Source: Anaspis maculata
Taxonomy: Eukaryota; Arthropoda; Insecta; Coleoptera; Scraptiidae
Length of the DNA stretch: 64,000 nt
Direction of reading: 5' to 3'
Assembly (NCBI GenBank): GCA_949128115.1
Contig: OX421964.1
Span: 31,302,177 to 31,366,176, forward strand
This document shows, piece by piece, positions 24,401 through 32,584 of the stretch (within the stretch, counting starts at the first letter, position 1; every line of letters begins with the position of its first letter). The notes beneath the pieces are model-generated. The model was not told the origin of the DNA, did no database searches, and saw only the letters and a program-made list of their open reading frames with translations. The translations under genes were made by a program, and so were the position numbers.

Positions 24401-27400
24401 CAGCTTGGCAAAGTCCTTCTGCTCACTTTCAGGAATCGTCTGGAGCAGCTCCAACGCTGGACCTCTGAGAGCCAGGACTAAAGCTGTAGCTCTCTCATCG
24501 TCGCTCCATCCGTTTGCTTCGGCAGCGGCATCGAACTGCCTCTTATAGGTAGTCCATGGGCTTTTCCCATCGAAGTTCGGCAGCTTCACACGATGAACAC
24601 CCGCTGAACTGACCATCGCAGCACTGGCGGCGGTTTTCTGAACCTTTTGCTCCAGCTTCGTCATGTTGGCTTCCATCGCAGCCATTTTCTCTTCTAACTT
24701 GTTCACACTGCCGTCGAAATACCGCGTCTGTTGTTCTACAACGGCTAGAATTTCTTCCTTTTCCTCTAGGTGTTTCCTTTCCTGTTCCTCTAGCAGGTTT
24801 TTCAATTCCTGTTCTTGCCCTTCTAGAAGATTCTTCAGTTCCGCCTTGTCCTCTAAACGCTCTACGATGCGTTTCTTTTCCTGTTCTTCTAGAAGCTTTT
24901 TTAATTCGTCTTGTCGCTTCTTGTCCTCTTCTTTCTCTTCAAGACGCTTCTTCTCCTGTTCTTCTTGAAGACTTTTCTGCTGCTGCATCATCGCCATGAT
25001 GTTTGCCAAAGCGTCTTCGACTCCTGTCTTCGACATGCTTCTCGTCTCCGGCATTTACCAAAATCACGAATGTTCCGAACGTCCTGTAGTCGCAGGCCCA
25101 ATTACTCTCAATTATACCGCTTACTGACACCAGATGTTACGATATTTCGCGTACGGGTTCGAATATAATTGAGACGAACTTTTAAAACACACACTGTTTA
25201 TTTCTGCGTACTACTACTACAATAAATGCCAACAATTATCGCTTGGAATTATGTCGCAGGTACTTCGCTTGTTAACACTCGCTATCTAATTCATTACTGC
25301 CGCAAGCTCCCGGCTGACGCCTTATATAAGGCCTCCGAATAATGTTCCCGAAGTTTCTGTCTGCTTCCAGCAAATTCCATGAGGGTCTGGCATATGCGGT
25401 TTCTAGATCATTCCTGAATAATCGCACACGCTACCCGTATGCTTTCCATGCGTTCTGGTATCTGCGCCTCCGCCAAAGTGGACTGATGTGCCTTGATCGA
25501 ACGTTCAAGTCTCCATTGGGTTCACATACAAGAACGCTCTGGAATGCACGAGATCGCTCCAGACTTCTACACTGCGATCTAATGGTGGAAAGATCGAGAA
25601 ACATCGAGTGTTAACCTTTATGTACAAGATCGCCGCTCGTAACAATATAAGTTTCGGGAAAATTACTCATTTTAATGCACAATGCGACGCAACACATAGG
25701 CTTCCAAAATATCTTCTTTTGCAAAAAACGACACTTTTTGGGGCTTTTTTCGTCCGGATTCATTCCGAATGACTCAAAAATGTTTAGGAAATTTGACAGG
25801 TTTAATTTTACGTGCCAAGAAGTATCCATCATTTGTCTCCTGGACGTTTGATCTCAAGAAAGGGTGACGCTAATTGGCTGGCGAGATCACCCGATCTCAC
25901 GCCGCCAGATTCCTATCTGCGGGGTTTCTTGAAAGAGCGCAACTCTATGCTGAAAAAACCCGAATACCGGAAGAACTTAAAAACCGGTATTCAAGCCTCA
26001 ATCACAGCGAACAGTGCTGGCTATTTGGGAACGGAATTTTTAATCAAGAATGCAACGATGCATTAGACCCCACAATGCGCAATTGACCGATGTTATTTTT
26101 CGGAGTTTAATTAAATATATCATTAGAGTCGGGACGCTCTTACTTTTCATTTTGGTATCAAGGACGGTGTTGAATTGGTAAGATAAGCGTTGCGAAATCA
26201 ATCCCCGTGGAATTTTGGAAATGCCAATGGGCTCAAACCAAAACATCCTTGTAGCTTTCGAAAGAGACCAAAATGGTAAAAATCCATCAAGGAATAAATC
26301 CACAGGGATTGATTTCGCAACGCTTATTTTACCAATTCAACTCCGTTCTTAAGAAATGCCACTCGGTATAAATGTTGGTGTGAGCCTCTTGAACCAATAA
26401 AAATAGCTAGCTGCCGCCACAACCCTGGCCGTCGCTATCCGCTATGTGCGTTCGCCAAAAAAGTGGGAAGAGTCGACATCAGCGCTCAATGTAACGATTT
26501 ACGAAACTGAATAGTGCCTATTTATTCTGTTTTCGGTAGCTAGATGTCGCTACTCGACTGAATGCACCTGGTGATTTCGCTATGTGCGTTCGCCGGGAGG
26601 AGTCGCTACTTGACTGAATGCACATAGCGGATACAGGGGTGATATAGAAGAAAAAAATAAAAATTCATATCTCATGAACCAAAACAAATGGAGCTGTGAA
26701 ACTTTGCACAAAGATGCTTCATTCAATTCTTAACAAAGTACAGTAAACCATTTTTGAATCTCTTGAGAAGTTACTGAAATATCTTGAAAATAAAATCCCA
26801 AAAATCATGGAAATTGTACTTGAATAATTGATTTCTCAATTAATCACTGATTTTTCAGGATATCATGTTGCAACTTTTCATTAAGATGATGAATGATGTA
26901 GGAAATGAAATGATCGAAGCCAACGTCTTTGCTTCCATCAATTTTCAAAGAAAATAAGCAATAGCGCCCCGACTAATTAGAAATGGCATGAAATTAACTT
27001 TTTTTGCTTTTTTATTCATCTCTCTACCACAATCAAAAAGCGAGTATTCGCGAAAAGTTATTGTACTGACTGGACAACCTTTCACCTCTACAGGAGTTCT
27101 TGCGTAGCATATTACAGATATTTTATATAAAATAACTAAAAATCTTTCCATCAATGATGATACTGACTTGATGTAAATTGAGCTTAAGATTATAAATTGA
27201 GCTTAAGATTATAAATTGAATACTACTTGCTCCCACACCCCTGTCTAATAATTTTTGTTGGCACGCCACTGAGTTTGATGCAACCAACCTACCAACAATA
27301 CTTGTCCTCACCCTGACCTGACCCTGGCATAAAACATAAAATATTGCTCACGATTGTACCTGTAATAAATAATAAAATGGGAACAATACATTTTCCAACT

Positions 27401-27792
27401 CCACCTAAATGAGCAGGTAACTGGGTCATTAGCGCCAACTGAAGGCATACTTGTGTTTTACCAACACCACTGCAGCCTACAATTTCAGAAATTCCACTGA
27501 TGGGGATTCCACCTCTTGTAACGAAGTCAATTGGAATGCAACCTGTGCTGATACGAGTCCAGTCTTTCAGATCATCGACTGAAAAATCATCAATAATGAA
27601 TAGTGAAATTGAAATAGCTACAGTGAGGAAAAAATTACTCGTCTTGTATTTACACCCTGTCTCTGGTTCAAGAGTCCTTTTTGAGAGTCCGCCTGAAAGT
27701 AGGAATTGTTGGCGAATTGAAACTTGATGAGCTTTAGCGTTATAGGTACCTTCGAGATATGATGTTATTTTGCACTTCAGGCTTGCGTCCAT
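3477..27792 (-). CDS. XRCC3: XRCC3-like RAD51 paralogue, six exons over 24.3 kb
   Basis: Exons on the minus strand: 27750-27792, 27639-27692, 27390-27578, 16765-16892, 3749-3952 and 3477-3665. Their lengths (43, 54, 189, 128, 204, 189) keep one open frame of 268 residues. Exon 3 has Walker A (GCSGVGKTQ) and the preceding GGIPISGISEI. Exon 4 has the XRCC3-type block VIYICTEDVFPSKRL. Exon 5 has Walker B (GLIVIDS) and VAIVCTNQ. Exon 6 has LGLAWSTLVTTRFNITR. The family acts with RAD51C in homologous recombination and, in flies (spn-B), in meiotic repair. The protein is somewhat short at the N-terminus compared with vertebrates. Introns 3 and 4 are 10.5 and 12.8 kb and full of transposons; the others are 57, 60 and 83 bp. 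The donors of exons 2 (GTAATT) and 3 (GTATTG) are weak, so those two junctions are the least certain. Confidence 0.85.
5041..5379. repeat. Internal inverted repeat (about 340 bp)
   Basis: The sequence tggaaaaagtgctacccaaa at 5041 is mirrored by the stretch ending in gcactttttcca at 5379, with ggggtgaatttggg on both arms. It may be an independent MITE inside the larger palindromic element. A degenerate copy of the same AT-rich filler lies at 4880-5020. Confidence 0.65.
5393..5465 (+). repeat. Transposon-like terminus: 'tttttagcgca' plus gtcc-gtcc run
   Basis: A tttttagcgca start is followed within about 50 bp by a run of gtccgtccgtctgtctgtct. The same arrangement occurs in reverse at 48060-48145 in another intron. 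This suggests the conserved end of a dispersed repeat family. No coding potential is seen next to it. Confidence 0.45.
5590..5935. repeat. Diverged direct duplication, period about 188 bp
   Basis: The motif gttctagatacatgcataca occurs near 5653 and again near 5841. Similar flanks (aacttctgcatcgagaaatc and aacttctacatcgaggaatc) precede each copy. It is non-coding filler in the left arm of the old palindromic element. Confidence 0.6.
6131..7554 (+). repeat. 5' LTR of element 1
   Basis: It begins tgaaacggtttaaaattcac and ends near cagaccagacggtatt. It is nearly identical to the right LTR. Several minus-strand ORFs of 60-120 codons occur identically in both copies but have no recognisable domain and are treated as chance. 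The end does not show a clean CA dinucleotide, so the last one or two bases are uncertain. Confidence 0.9.
7691..10309 (+). CDS. Pol polyprotein (RT-RNase H-integrase) fused to a Gag N-terminal SAP-like segment
   Basis: The 872-residue frame is open throughout from ATG 7691. A longer reading from 7553 starts in the T run and is less likely. Residues about 5-40 resemble the SAP-like start of a retroelement Gag (LLSDELAWELRARG). By about residue 45 the reverse transcriptase begins (VVEPSNGPWSSP). The RT catalytic YLDD is near residue 174, RNase H (LQVDASG, TDHHSLLWL) about 320-430, integrase zinc finger (H-H-C-C, ending CEVCAAVK) about 520-560, the DDE core (AVDFFG, MDNGVQF, NPAERVNR) about 585-690, and a GPY/F-like module (KFIGPFRI) about 827. 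Capsid, nucleocapsid zinc knuckle and aspartic protease are absent. The enzymes could work only if structural proteins come from another copy. Confidence 0.92.
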   Translation: MMSDFEVNRLLSDELAWELRARGCAVGATSDVRRTQLRNALRNKMLSLGVVEPSNGPWSSPVCLVPKKDGSQRFCVDYRRLNAVTVKDAYPLPNIDAILDNLGNTRYLSTLDIKSAYWQVPLTSAARPLTAFTVPSRGLFQFRRMPFGLTNAPATWQRLIDTVLGEDLKPNVWVYLDDIVVTAPDFQAHLKLLNQVLSRLRNAGLVVSTEKCKFCRPELKYLGYVIDGQGLRTDPDKVQAIVNIPPPTSVKEVRSFLGMASWYRRFVKDFSSVAAPLTELTKKGQPFAWTSVCNAAFRQLKECLISPPVLSRPDFMLPFTLQVDASGYGLGGVLTQNFSDGERVVCYISRALSATERKYSATERECLSVIWAVEKLRYYLEGRRFTVITDHHSLLWLHRLKDPQGRLARWALRLLPYDFEIIHRKGREHVVPDCLSRMVPVNELVCALEEDIVITYNGPDTWYRKMIENVSHSPEQYPLFRVHGGKLFKKLSEPDWGCCESNWKLIPPKEDRSQILFDCHNLPTSGHMGIARTKARVFEQYWWPKYHIDVKRHVTSCEVCAAVKPTNRRPMGLMSIADPPTRPWQKIAVDFFGPLPRSLKGNTQILVITDMFSKFSRLLPVRSATAKVACKLLEEQIFLLFGVPEVVQMDNGVQFKSKDMDRLLTKYGVTARYNPFYHPQSNPAERVNRNMKTVLRAVLLDRSDPNHRFWDQDLAQIACALCTAKHEVTGHSPYFINFGRDMLLHGSRYRNVNLDGLQVTDDERADRLAELCRKVQAKLRAAAQVSKRHYDMRRRPDTFEVGQLVLKKNFALSDASKYFTAKLAPKFIGPFRIKKKLNPWTFEVEELSGKSIGVWNVKDLKASAVEGTEDAE
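10397..10409 (+). other. Polypurine tract of element 1
   Basis: The run aggggaggggtga abuts the right LTR and is the expected primer site for plus-strand DNA synthesis in an LTR retrotransposon. Confidence 0.75.
10410..11831 (+). repeat. 3' LTR of element 1
   Basis: Direct repeat of 6131-7554, with 11 rather than 13 T residues in the early T run and one C-to-T change. It is followed by actttattt, containing the candidate CTTT target duplication. Confidence 0.9.
11832..13835. other. Intronic non-coding stretch, degenerate right half of the old palindrome
   Basis: No gene was found. The stretch has several diverged G-rich/AT-rich blocks on the plus strand (gaggggatgattcagaggggg, aagggggtgagttacagaggg, ccaaggggggagg) between 12400 and 12680. 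Their C-rich complements appear between 12840 and 13320, giving a weak overall inverted symmetry. The segment 13390-13430 mirrors 6016-6060. Confidence 0.5.
13836..15085. mobile_element. 1.25-kb palindromic element with cagggtggtcc termini
   Basis: The two halves are inverted copies of each other over about 600 bp each, centred near 14461. The ends are tttatacagggtggtccagg at the left and its complement ending cctgtataaa at the right, with TA or TATA at each edge. It carries no long ORF. It interrupts the right arm of the older 4672-15325 palindrome, whose sequence resumes on both sides. A non-autonomous fold-back or Tc1/mariner-like element is the simplest reading. Confidence 0.85.
15338..15499. 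repeat. Small inverted repeat (MITE-like)
   Basis: The arms tagaatgactttttggagta and the complement ending aaagtcattcta, each about 45 bp, enclose a GC-richer loop. It is intronic in XRCC3. Confidence 0.7.
15587..15692. repeat. Small inverted repeat
   Basis: The arm ggtcaagttgcatatcattt is mirrored by aaaatgatgtgcaactcgacc. The loop contains a second short mirror (aaggtcttt / aaagacctt). No coding content. Confidence 0.7.
16051..16209. repeat. MITE-like inverted repeat, about 160 bp
   Basis: Termini gtgaaacaataggtgctttc and the complement gaaagcacctattttcac bracket a short AT-rich centre. Confidence 0.75.
16311..16456. repeat. MITE-like inverted repeat, about 146 bp
   Basis: The arms gccgcttcgttttgcgccag and the complement ctggcaaaacgaaagcgcc are followed inward by gggtagatcactaga and tctagtgatctaccc. 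The foldback is almost continuous. Confidence 0.75.
16565..16700. repeat. MITE-like inverted repeat next to XRCC3 exon 4
   Basis: Perfect outer arms aatccacctttcccatg and catgggaaaggtggatt form a 136-bp element. It ends 64 bp downstream (gene sense) of the exon 4 donor at 16764/16765. Confidence 0.8.
17345..19695. mobile_element. 2.35-kb element with about 145-bp terminal inverted repeats
   Basis: The segment 17345-17490 (tctggggtcctcggggcgcag, then catgcaaccagcccgatcga) is the reverse complement of 19540-19695 (tcgatcgggctggttgcatg). The interior has no recognisable transposase. It contains T-rich simple repeats and scattered short ORFs, so it is a non-autonomous DNA element. It lies in XRCC3 intron 3 just upstream of the second LTR element. 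Confidence 0.7.
18490..18690 (+). repeat. Imperfect T-rich tandem repeat (period near 40 bp)
   Basis: Several copies of ttcttgtttatttatctacc, joined by tatttatctcttatttcttt, make a low-complexity tract. It creates a spurious hydrophobic ORF (18351-18704) that is not considered a gene. Confidence 0.7.
19748..20257 (-). repeat. 3' LTR of element 2
   Basis: Left copy on the plus strand, downstream copy in element orientation. It contains cgcttatataaggc-like sequence (cgccttatataaggcc), a plausible TATA region. It ends CGTAACA before the polypurine tract. Confidence 0.93.
20269..23800 (-). pseudogene. Pol of element 2 (protease-RT-RNase H-integrase), frame-broken
   Basis: Three segments lie in different frames. 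The protease-RT segment (about 23800-21972) has VIDTGATKS and YLDDVMV. The RNase H segment (22083-21595) has DTDASNTGIGAVL and DALSRRP. The integrase segment (about 21600-20269) has the GHLGVNKTL...CRQCEVCAA zinc finger, IAIDVAGPFP, HSDQGRNFES and DGMVERFNR. The first break follows ECENSF: residues that normally connect RT to RNase H are missing and the frame shifts. The second is a small indel near 21597 after DTPR. Normal Ty3/Gypsy elements have one continuous pol, so this copy cannot make a full polyprotein. All catalytic motifs themselves are preserved, which suggests the breaks are recent or are assembly errors. Confidence 0.85.
23813..25054 (-). CDS. Gag of element 2
   Basis: A 413-residue intact ORF. 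Residues 1-130 are a charged coiled coil rich in EEQEKK/LEE heptads. The capsid-like middle contains WTTYKRQFDAAAEANGW and ALRGPALELLQTIP, typical of retrotransposon Gag. The C-terminal zinc knuckle CFGCRKPGHLLRDC has CX2CX4HX4C spacing. It binds RNA and forms virus-like particles in related elements. Pol begins about 10 bases after the stop in another frame, as expected for expression by frameshift or bypass. Confidence 0.92.
   Translation of the reverse strand: MPETRSMSKTGVEDALANIMAMMQQQKSLQEEQEKKRLEEKEEDKKRQDELKKLLEEQEKKRIVERLEDKAELKNLLEGQEQELKNLLEEQERKHLEEKEEILAVVEQQTRYFDGSVNKLEEKMAAMEANMTKLEQKVQKTAASAAMVSSAGVHRVKLPNFDGKSPWTTYKRQFDAAAEANGWSDDERATALVLALRGPALELLQTIPESEQKDFAKLTRVLELRYGDNHVRQIHQTQLKARTQKSGESLQEFESEVLRLVHLAYPAHPADVLADIAKETFMGGIKDPELRQMVMISNPANISDALIQAIRIEAAKDASRPHRLREVNFDESGASHTSEKSVKEMFEELKQELLSAMSRNRPQGEPRGGGRPRCFGCRKPGHLLRDCRQRSSSSDRSTPGRRTPSPDRRYQEN
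25135..25644 (-). repeat. 5' LTR of element 2
   Basis: Right copy on the plus strand and the promoter LTR in element orientation. It is the same length as the other LTR and differs in two bases near its end (cgagtgttaacctttatg versus cgagtgttgacctatatg). Confidence 0.93.
25845..26065 (+). pseudogene. Mariner-like transposase C-terminal remnant
   Basis: Two overlapping frames together show a decayed mariner-type C-terminus: the segment around GRLISRKGDANW, then ARSPDLTPPDSYLRGFLKE, continues in the other frame as LYAEKTRIPEELKNRYSS. The catalytic block 'RSPDLTPxD' is recognisable, but frameshifts break the ORF. No N-terminal half is visible upstream; the LTR element lies there. Confidence 0.7.
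26159..26351. repeat. MITE with about 45-bp inverted repeats
   Basis: The arm aaggacggtgttgaattggt...gcgaaatcaatccc is mirrored at the right end (gggattgatttcgcaacgc...accaattcaactccgttctt). The total is about 190 bp with no ORF. It is intronic in XRCC3. Confidence 0.8.
26352..27389. other. Remainder of XRCC3 intron 3, no gene seen
   Basis: AT-rich sequence. A short duplicated motif, cgctatgtgcgttcgcc, occurs near 26438 and 26578. A 24-bp direct repeat of 'gagcttaagattataaatt' occurs at 27178-27220. No transposase or RNA gene is recognised. Confidence 0.5.
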
Positions 27793-28226
27793 CGTTTCAA
27801 GGGATACTGCGAGGAAGAACAAATTGTGGGGTTCAAGATCCGTGGGTTCAAGTCAAATAGTTAGGTTATCTTAATGAAGAAAAGTTTGAGAAAAGTTGAG
27901 CTCGGTGGTGTTTTTTTTATAACTTGTTGCCTTGCTTCATTCAGTTCTACCGTCCAATGTATAAAGTGAAATTTTGGGGGAAATAACGATGGGATGCACT
28001 GGATGGAGAAAACCAGAGAAGAGAAAGCGACTTACGAGCTTGGGAATTCCCGCCGAAAACAAAAACAGGGAAATTCTGGTTTTATTGTTGGTGGCAATGC
28101 GCGTCAGTGTCAAAATTTGACAGTAGCCTGTCAATGTGCGTCAGTTACGTTTTCACATCACAAGCTGTAGAGAAGGCTTGAGGATTTTTCAACTGCAAGC
28201 GTAATTTGGACTCCGAAGCCTTCAAG
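27793..28226. promoter_or_regulatory. Shared divergent promoter region of XRCC3 and CWC22
   Basis: XRCC3 starts on the minus strand at 27792. On the plus strand, a CWC22 5' UTR exon ends at a ttcaag/gtacgt donor (28226/28227). About 430 bp separate the two, without repeats or TATA box. Head-to-head spacing like this is typical of bidirectional promoters in housekeeping genes. Transcription start sites cannot be seen from sequence. Confidence 0.5.
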
Positions 28227-28314
28227 GTACGTTCGCAACTAATCATTATAGGTATTATTGCTCGTAATTTCTGCAACTAAACTATTTGATTTCCAATTTT
28301 TTGTAGGTTATAGC

Positions 28315-30699
28315 ATGACGACGGACACGGAAAGCTCCCCTAAACCTGCGGAAAAGCGGAAGAGTCATTCCAAATCGCCTGAGGCTGCAAAAAAGCACCG
28401 CGTCGATGACGATTCCAAGGCAAAGAAAGACAAAAAAAGCTCTGGCCATCGTGCTAAGCGTTCAAGGTCCCGCTCTAGATCGAAAGACCGCAAGAGTCGT
28501 CACAAGAGCAGCAAGCATGATGCCGACCTCGAAGAAGGCGAGTACCCCAGGTATTACGGCGACGACCAAGAGCACCGTCAGAACAGCGACAAGTACTGGA
28601 ACAAATACCCAAAACGTGACGACACTGTAATCGGAAATCGTTATTATGGAGATGGCGGTAAGAAAGAACCCGAGCCGGTCAAAGATAAGTCGGTTATAAC
28701 GCCGCGCGAACGCAAATCAGTCGATTTGTTGACATCTAAAACGGGAGGCGCGTACATTCCACCTGCAAAGCTCAGGTTGATGCAGGCCGAGATCACCGAC
28801 AAAAGCTCGGCGGCTTATCAGAGAATAGCTTGGGAAGCTTTGAAGAAATCCATTCATGGATTCATCAACAAAGTTAATACATCAAATATCGGGATTATTG
28901 CCAGAGAACTGTTGCATGAAAACGTAGTCCGTGGCCGAGGGCTGTTGTGTAAGTCTATTATTCAAGCTCAGGCTGCTTCGCCAACGTTCACTAACGTATA
29001 CTCCGCGCTCGTAGCCGTAATCAACTCCAAATTCCCAAACATCGGCGAGTTGCTATTGAAACGACTTGTGCTTCAATTCAAACGCGGTTTCAAGCAAAAC
29101 AACAAGGTCATTTGTATTTCGGCCACGACTTTCGTTGCGCATTTGGTCAATCAAAGAGTCGCCCATGAAATCTTGGCGTTGGAAATTCTAACGCTGCTCG
29201 TCGAATCGCCCACCGACGATTCAGTCGAAGTGGCCATTTCCTTCTTGAAAGAATGCGGCCAGAAGCTGACCGAAGTCTCCAGCAAAGGCATCAATGCCAT
29301 ATTCGAAATGCTGAGAAATATTCTGCACGAAGGCCAGCTGGAAAAACGGATACAGTACATGATCGAGGTCATGTTCCAGGTGCGCAAGGACGGGTTCAAA
29401 GACCACGCGGCCATAATCGAAGAACTAGATTTGGTAGATGAAGAACACCAATTCACGCACTTGATAACTCTGGATGACGTCAAGCAAGCGAATTCCGAAG
29501 ACATTTTGAACGTGTTCAAATTCGACGATAATTTCGAAGAGAACGAAGGCAAGTACAAGACGCTCAGCAAAGAGATCCTGGATCAGTCTGATTCGGAATC
29601 GGGTTCCGGTTCGAGCGGTGACGAAAGCGATGACGATGAAGACGACGAAGACGATGGAGATGGCCCAAAGCCGGAATCAAACATCATTGACAACACCGAA
29701 ACCAACTTGATAGCTCTGAGAAGAACGATTTATTTGACCATCCAATCCAGTTTGGATTTCGAAGAAAGCGCGCACAAATTGATGAAAATGGAACTGAAGC
29801 CCGGCCAAGAAATCGAGCTATGTCACATGTTCCTCGACTGTTGCGCCGAGCAGAGAACTTACGAAAAATTTTACGGCCTCCTTGCCCAGCGTTTCTGTCA
29901 GGTCAATAAGATTTACATCGAACCTTTCCAGCAAATCTTCAAGGACACTTTCGCGACAACCCACAGACTGGATACGAACAAACTGAGAAACGTCAGCAAA
30001 TTTTTTGCACATCTTTTGTTCACTGACGCCATCGGTTGGGAAGTGCTCGACATAATGAAACTGAACGAAGACGACACGAACAGCTCCAACAGGATTTTCA
30101 TTAAAATACTCTTCCAAGAACTGGCGGAATACATGGGACTGGAAAAGCTCAACGCACGTCTCAAAGATCCAACCCTTCAAGTGTACTTTGCCGGTTTGTT
30201 CCCGAGAGACGATCCGAAAAATACCAGATTCGCCATAAATTTCTTCACATTGATCGGTCTCGGTGGCTTGACCGCCGACTTGAGGGAACACTTGAAAACT
30301 GCGCCGAAAGTGCCGACGGTGAATCTCGCTGAGGACAGCAGCAGCAGTTCGAGTAGCAGCAGCAGCAGCGAGGAGAGCTCCAGCAGCGAATCGTCCAGTT
30401 CCGAAGACGAGCGTCGCAGTAAAAAGAAAAAGAAAACCGTCAAAGGCAAAGATGGCGATAAGGGAAAGAAGAAGAGGGAATCGCCGGTGAGACGGATGCC
30501 AGCGGACGAGGTCGATAGAAGGAACCGGGGGGATTACAGCAGGAGGGACGAGAACCAGACGCGGAGGGAAAGAGAAGAAAAGACCAGGTCGAGGCGGGAG
30601 CGGAGTCCGAAGAACAGCCGCAGAAGTCCCGAGAGACGGCATCGCAGCCCTGGTGGCAGGCACGGGCGGGGTACGCAGGACAAATACGGCCGGCGTTAG
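28315..30699 (+). CDS. CWC22: Pre-mRNA-splicing factor CWC22 (nucampholin)
   Basis: A 794-residue intronless coding exon. The start is ATG 28315, nine bases after a tttttttgtag acceptor; an upstream ATG (28258) lies in the preceding intron. Domains: basic disordered N-terminus with SR/K repeats (1-130); [17 protein letters not shown] entry motif near 143; MIF4G domain (about 160-360, with [19 protein letters not shown]); acidic linker (about 425-452); MA3 domain (about 465-582, [21 protein letters not shown]); serine run (about 673-699) and RS-rich tail. CWC22 is known to escort eIF4A3 into the spliceosome, where it is needed for exon junction complex assembly. Length and order match animal orthologues. 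Transcribed divergently from XRCC3. Confidence 0.96.
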   Translation: MTTDTESSPKPAEKRKSHSKSPEAAKKHRVDDDSKAKKDKKSSGHRAKRSRSRSRSKDRKSRHKSSKHDADLEEGEYPRYYGDDQEHRQNSDKYWNKYPKRDDTVIGNRYYGDGGKKEPEPVKDKSVITPRERKSVDLLTSKTGGAYIPPAKLRLMQAEITDKSSAAYQRIAWEALKKSIHGFINKVNTSNIGIIARELLHENVVRGRGLLCKSIIQAQAASPTFTNVYSALVAVINSKFPNIGELLLKRLVLQFKRGFKQNNKVICISATTFVAHLVNQRVAHEILALEILTLLVESPTDDSVEVAISFLKECGQKLTEVSSKGINAIFEMLRNILHEGQLEKRIQYMIEVMFQVRKDGFKDHAAIIEELDLVDEEHQFTHLITLDDVKQANSEDILNVFKFDDNFEENEGKYKTLSKEILDQSDSESGSGSSGDESDDDEDDEDDGDGPKPESNIIDNTETNLIALRRTIYLTIQSSLDFEESAHKLMKMELKPGQEIELCHMFLDCCAEQRTYEKFYGLLAQRFCQVNKIYIEPFQQIFKDTFATTHRLDTNKLRNVSKFFAHLLFTDAIGWEVLDIMKLNEDDTNSSNRIFIKILFQELAEYMGLEKLNARLKDPTLQVYFAGLFPRDDPKNTRFAINFFTLIGLGGLTADLREHLKTAPKVPTVNLAEDSSSSSSSSSSSEESSSSESSSSEDERRSKKKKKTVKGKDGDKGKKKRESPVRRMPADEVDRRNRGDYSRRDENQTRREREEKTRSRRERSPKNSRRSPERRHRSPGGRHGRGTQDKYGRR

Positions 30700-30747
30700 T
30701 TATTATTATTTTGTATTAACCGTATTGTACATAATTACTGTATTGTC

Positions 30748-30753
30748 ATTAAA
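30748..30753 (+). terminator. Possible CWC22 polyadenylation signal (ATTAAA)
   Basis: ATTAAA lies 49 bases after the stop codon and is followed by a T-rich stretch. It is the common variant hexamer; no AATAAA is nearer. Confidence 0.45.
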
Positions 30754-30779
30754 TTGTTTATTATATTTTGGAGCATTTC

Positions 30780-31504
30780 GATCAGTTTCAACAATTTAAG
30801 TAATCACCGCTGCTCCATCTACCAGTTATGGACTGATGACGAAGGATCAATTCACTTGAATCTGTGTACCGGAAATTCATAATTTACTTCTGAGGCGCAG
30901 TTGCGACTTGATGTTGCTGTATTCTTTATATTCCGGTTCTTCGCCGCCACTTTGGCCTTCTTTTTAACTCTTCCACCATTGGACTGCACGTCCTTTTCAT
31001 TAACTTCAACTGACCAGATCTCACTCTAATAGATGCCTCGTCACCAACAAAATCCATCCAGTCTTCGATCCAGTCACAAGTAGGTAGGTAGTAGGCACTG
31101 GCTTTCCGAGGTGGTTGAAGAATTCAGGACTAGTCTATAAATCTAGAAATACGTACCTATAGGACAGGACGGTAAATTTTTTGATGCGCTCCATTGGTAT
31201 TCCGTAAACGCGGTACCTTCGAGATACAGGGTCGGTTAAACTACAAAAAAAGTGCACTATTGCGTGGCCACCCCGAATATCCAAAGAAGGCTAATGGATC
31301 TTCTACTGTTTTAAAATTTCCTTAAAAACGGTGTTTATTATGTACCATCGGCTTCATGGAAAACTAGTCCACTAAAAAAGACAAGATACCGTGATTTTTT
31401 AGTTATGTGGGGTCGTTAGGTACGTATCGTCGTAATCGTGCTCCTGTAATGTCCATCATGTCACGTCCGTTGCGTTGTCAGTATCATTGCTAACAAAATA
31501 ATTC
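30780..31504. other. Intergenic stretch downstream of CWC22
   Basis: No gene found. The segment near 30990-31030 (ttcaactgaccagatctcac) resembles 39245-39275 (ttcaacaactgaccagacct), so a dispersed repeat fragment is present. Confidence 0.45.
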
Positions 31505-32584
31505 GGAAGTTTAAAAGAAATTTTAATAATGAGCCCAACAGAAATAGTTCTAAACTGTTCAAAAGTGAATAGGGGTAATCAAAAATTTCGCAATTTTCAA
31601 AATGGGGATATCTCGGAAAAGAATTACCCGATTTCAAAAAGGAAGACAACGCCAGATAGGACCTTTATTCAGCTACGTGGTTATGGATAGGATAATTTCA
31701 TTAATTAAAATGTACATGATATACAGGGTGTCAAAAGAGGGAGTGTCCGAAGGGTCAATTTTCAACGTTGTGCCATTTTTCTTATTGGATTGATCAGTAT
31801 GCTGTGTACTTTTGCAACCCGGAGTAAACGGGCAGCCCACTTTATGTTTAAATAAAGTTTTTTCTCTCTTATTTCTGATATCGTTTTTTTGAAAAGTAGC
31901 ATTAATATCTCGAAACGGTTTTTTAGTTTCACAAATATTTCTTTCATTTCAAAGGCTACGTGATTTTTTCTAAAATATACAGTTTTTGATTGCGAATTCC
32001 TAATTGGCCATATTATTGACATAAATTTGGCGGATACGCATGAATTTACCTCATATACCTACCTACCTTCCCACGACCAAAAATTCCACCCCAAGGGGCC
32101 TAGCCCCGGTGAACATCAGCAACATCTTTAGGGATCAGTTGAAATATGGAGCATGTTGTGGCGGTTACCATGAATTTTTCAAATCAGGATTCTTGACGTA
32201 ACAATAGTAACTTTATGCCAAACCATCATTACCATCATGGTTACCATATCAGCCCCCTTTTGGTCATTTTTGAACAGGGTGCTCACGCGAGAGGGATACC
32301 CCCCCTATCAAAAACTTTCTTTTCATGATAATTCAAAAAAGAAAAAACTTTCTTGGGGCAATTTTTTCCGTAGTTTGGATATGTTAAGTATAATTTTCCA
32401 TTTCGTGCCATATACAGGGTGTGGCGGTTTTTTGCATTTTTTCGAAACACCCTGTATATCATCACCCCAATTATTGCACACTGTTATCTTGATTACAAAA
32501 ATACATGACACTCCTAGAAAAAAATCTGAAAAAATTGAAAAATTTTCAAAAATTTAATTTTTTTTCAATGATGGATTCATTTTA

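Larger units (their letters stand above)
19748..25644 (-). mobile_element. Young Ty3/Gypsy-type LTR retrotransposon, pol disrupted
   Basis: Two 510-bp LTRs (19748-20257 and 25135-25644) start TGTTACGA and end CGTAACA. They are flanked by a perfect 4-bp target duplication ATAT (19744-19747 and 25645-25648). I noticed only two differences between the LTRs, both near the inner end. On the minus strand the primer-binding region starts TCTGGTGTCAGTAAGCGG directly after the upstream LTR, and the polypurine tract (AAGAGGGGGGCAG) directly precedes the downstream LTR. Gag and pol follow in standard order. The element has the same orientation as XRCC3 and sits in its third intron. Confidence 0.95.

Noticed and set aside
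29818..30663. 281-codon minus-strand ORF
   Set aside because: Antisense of CWC22, whose frame has clear MIF4G, MA3 and RS regions.
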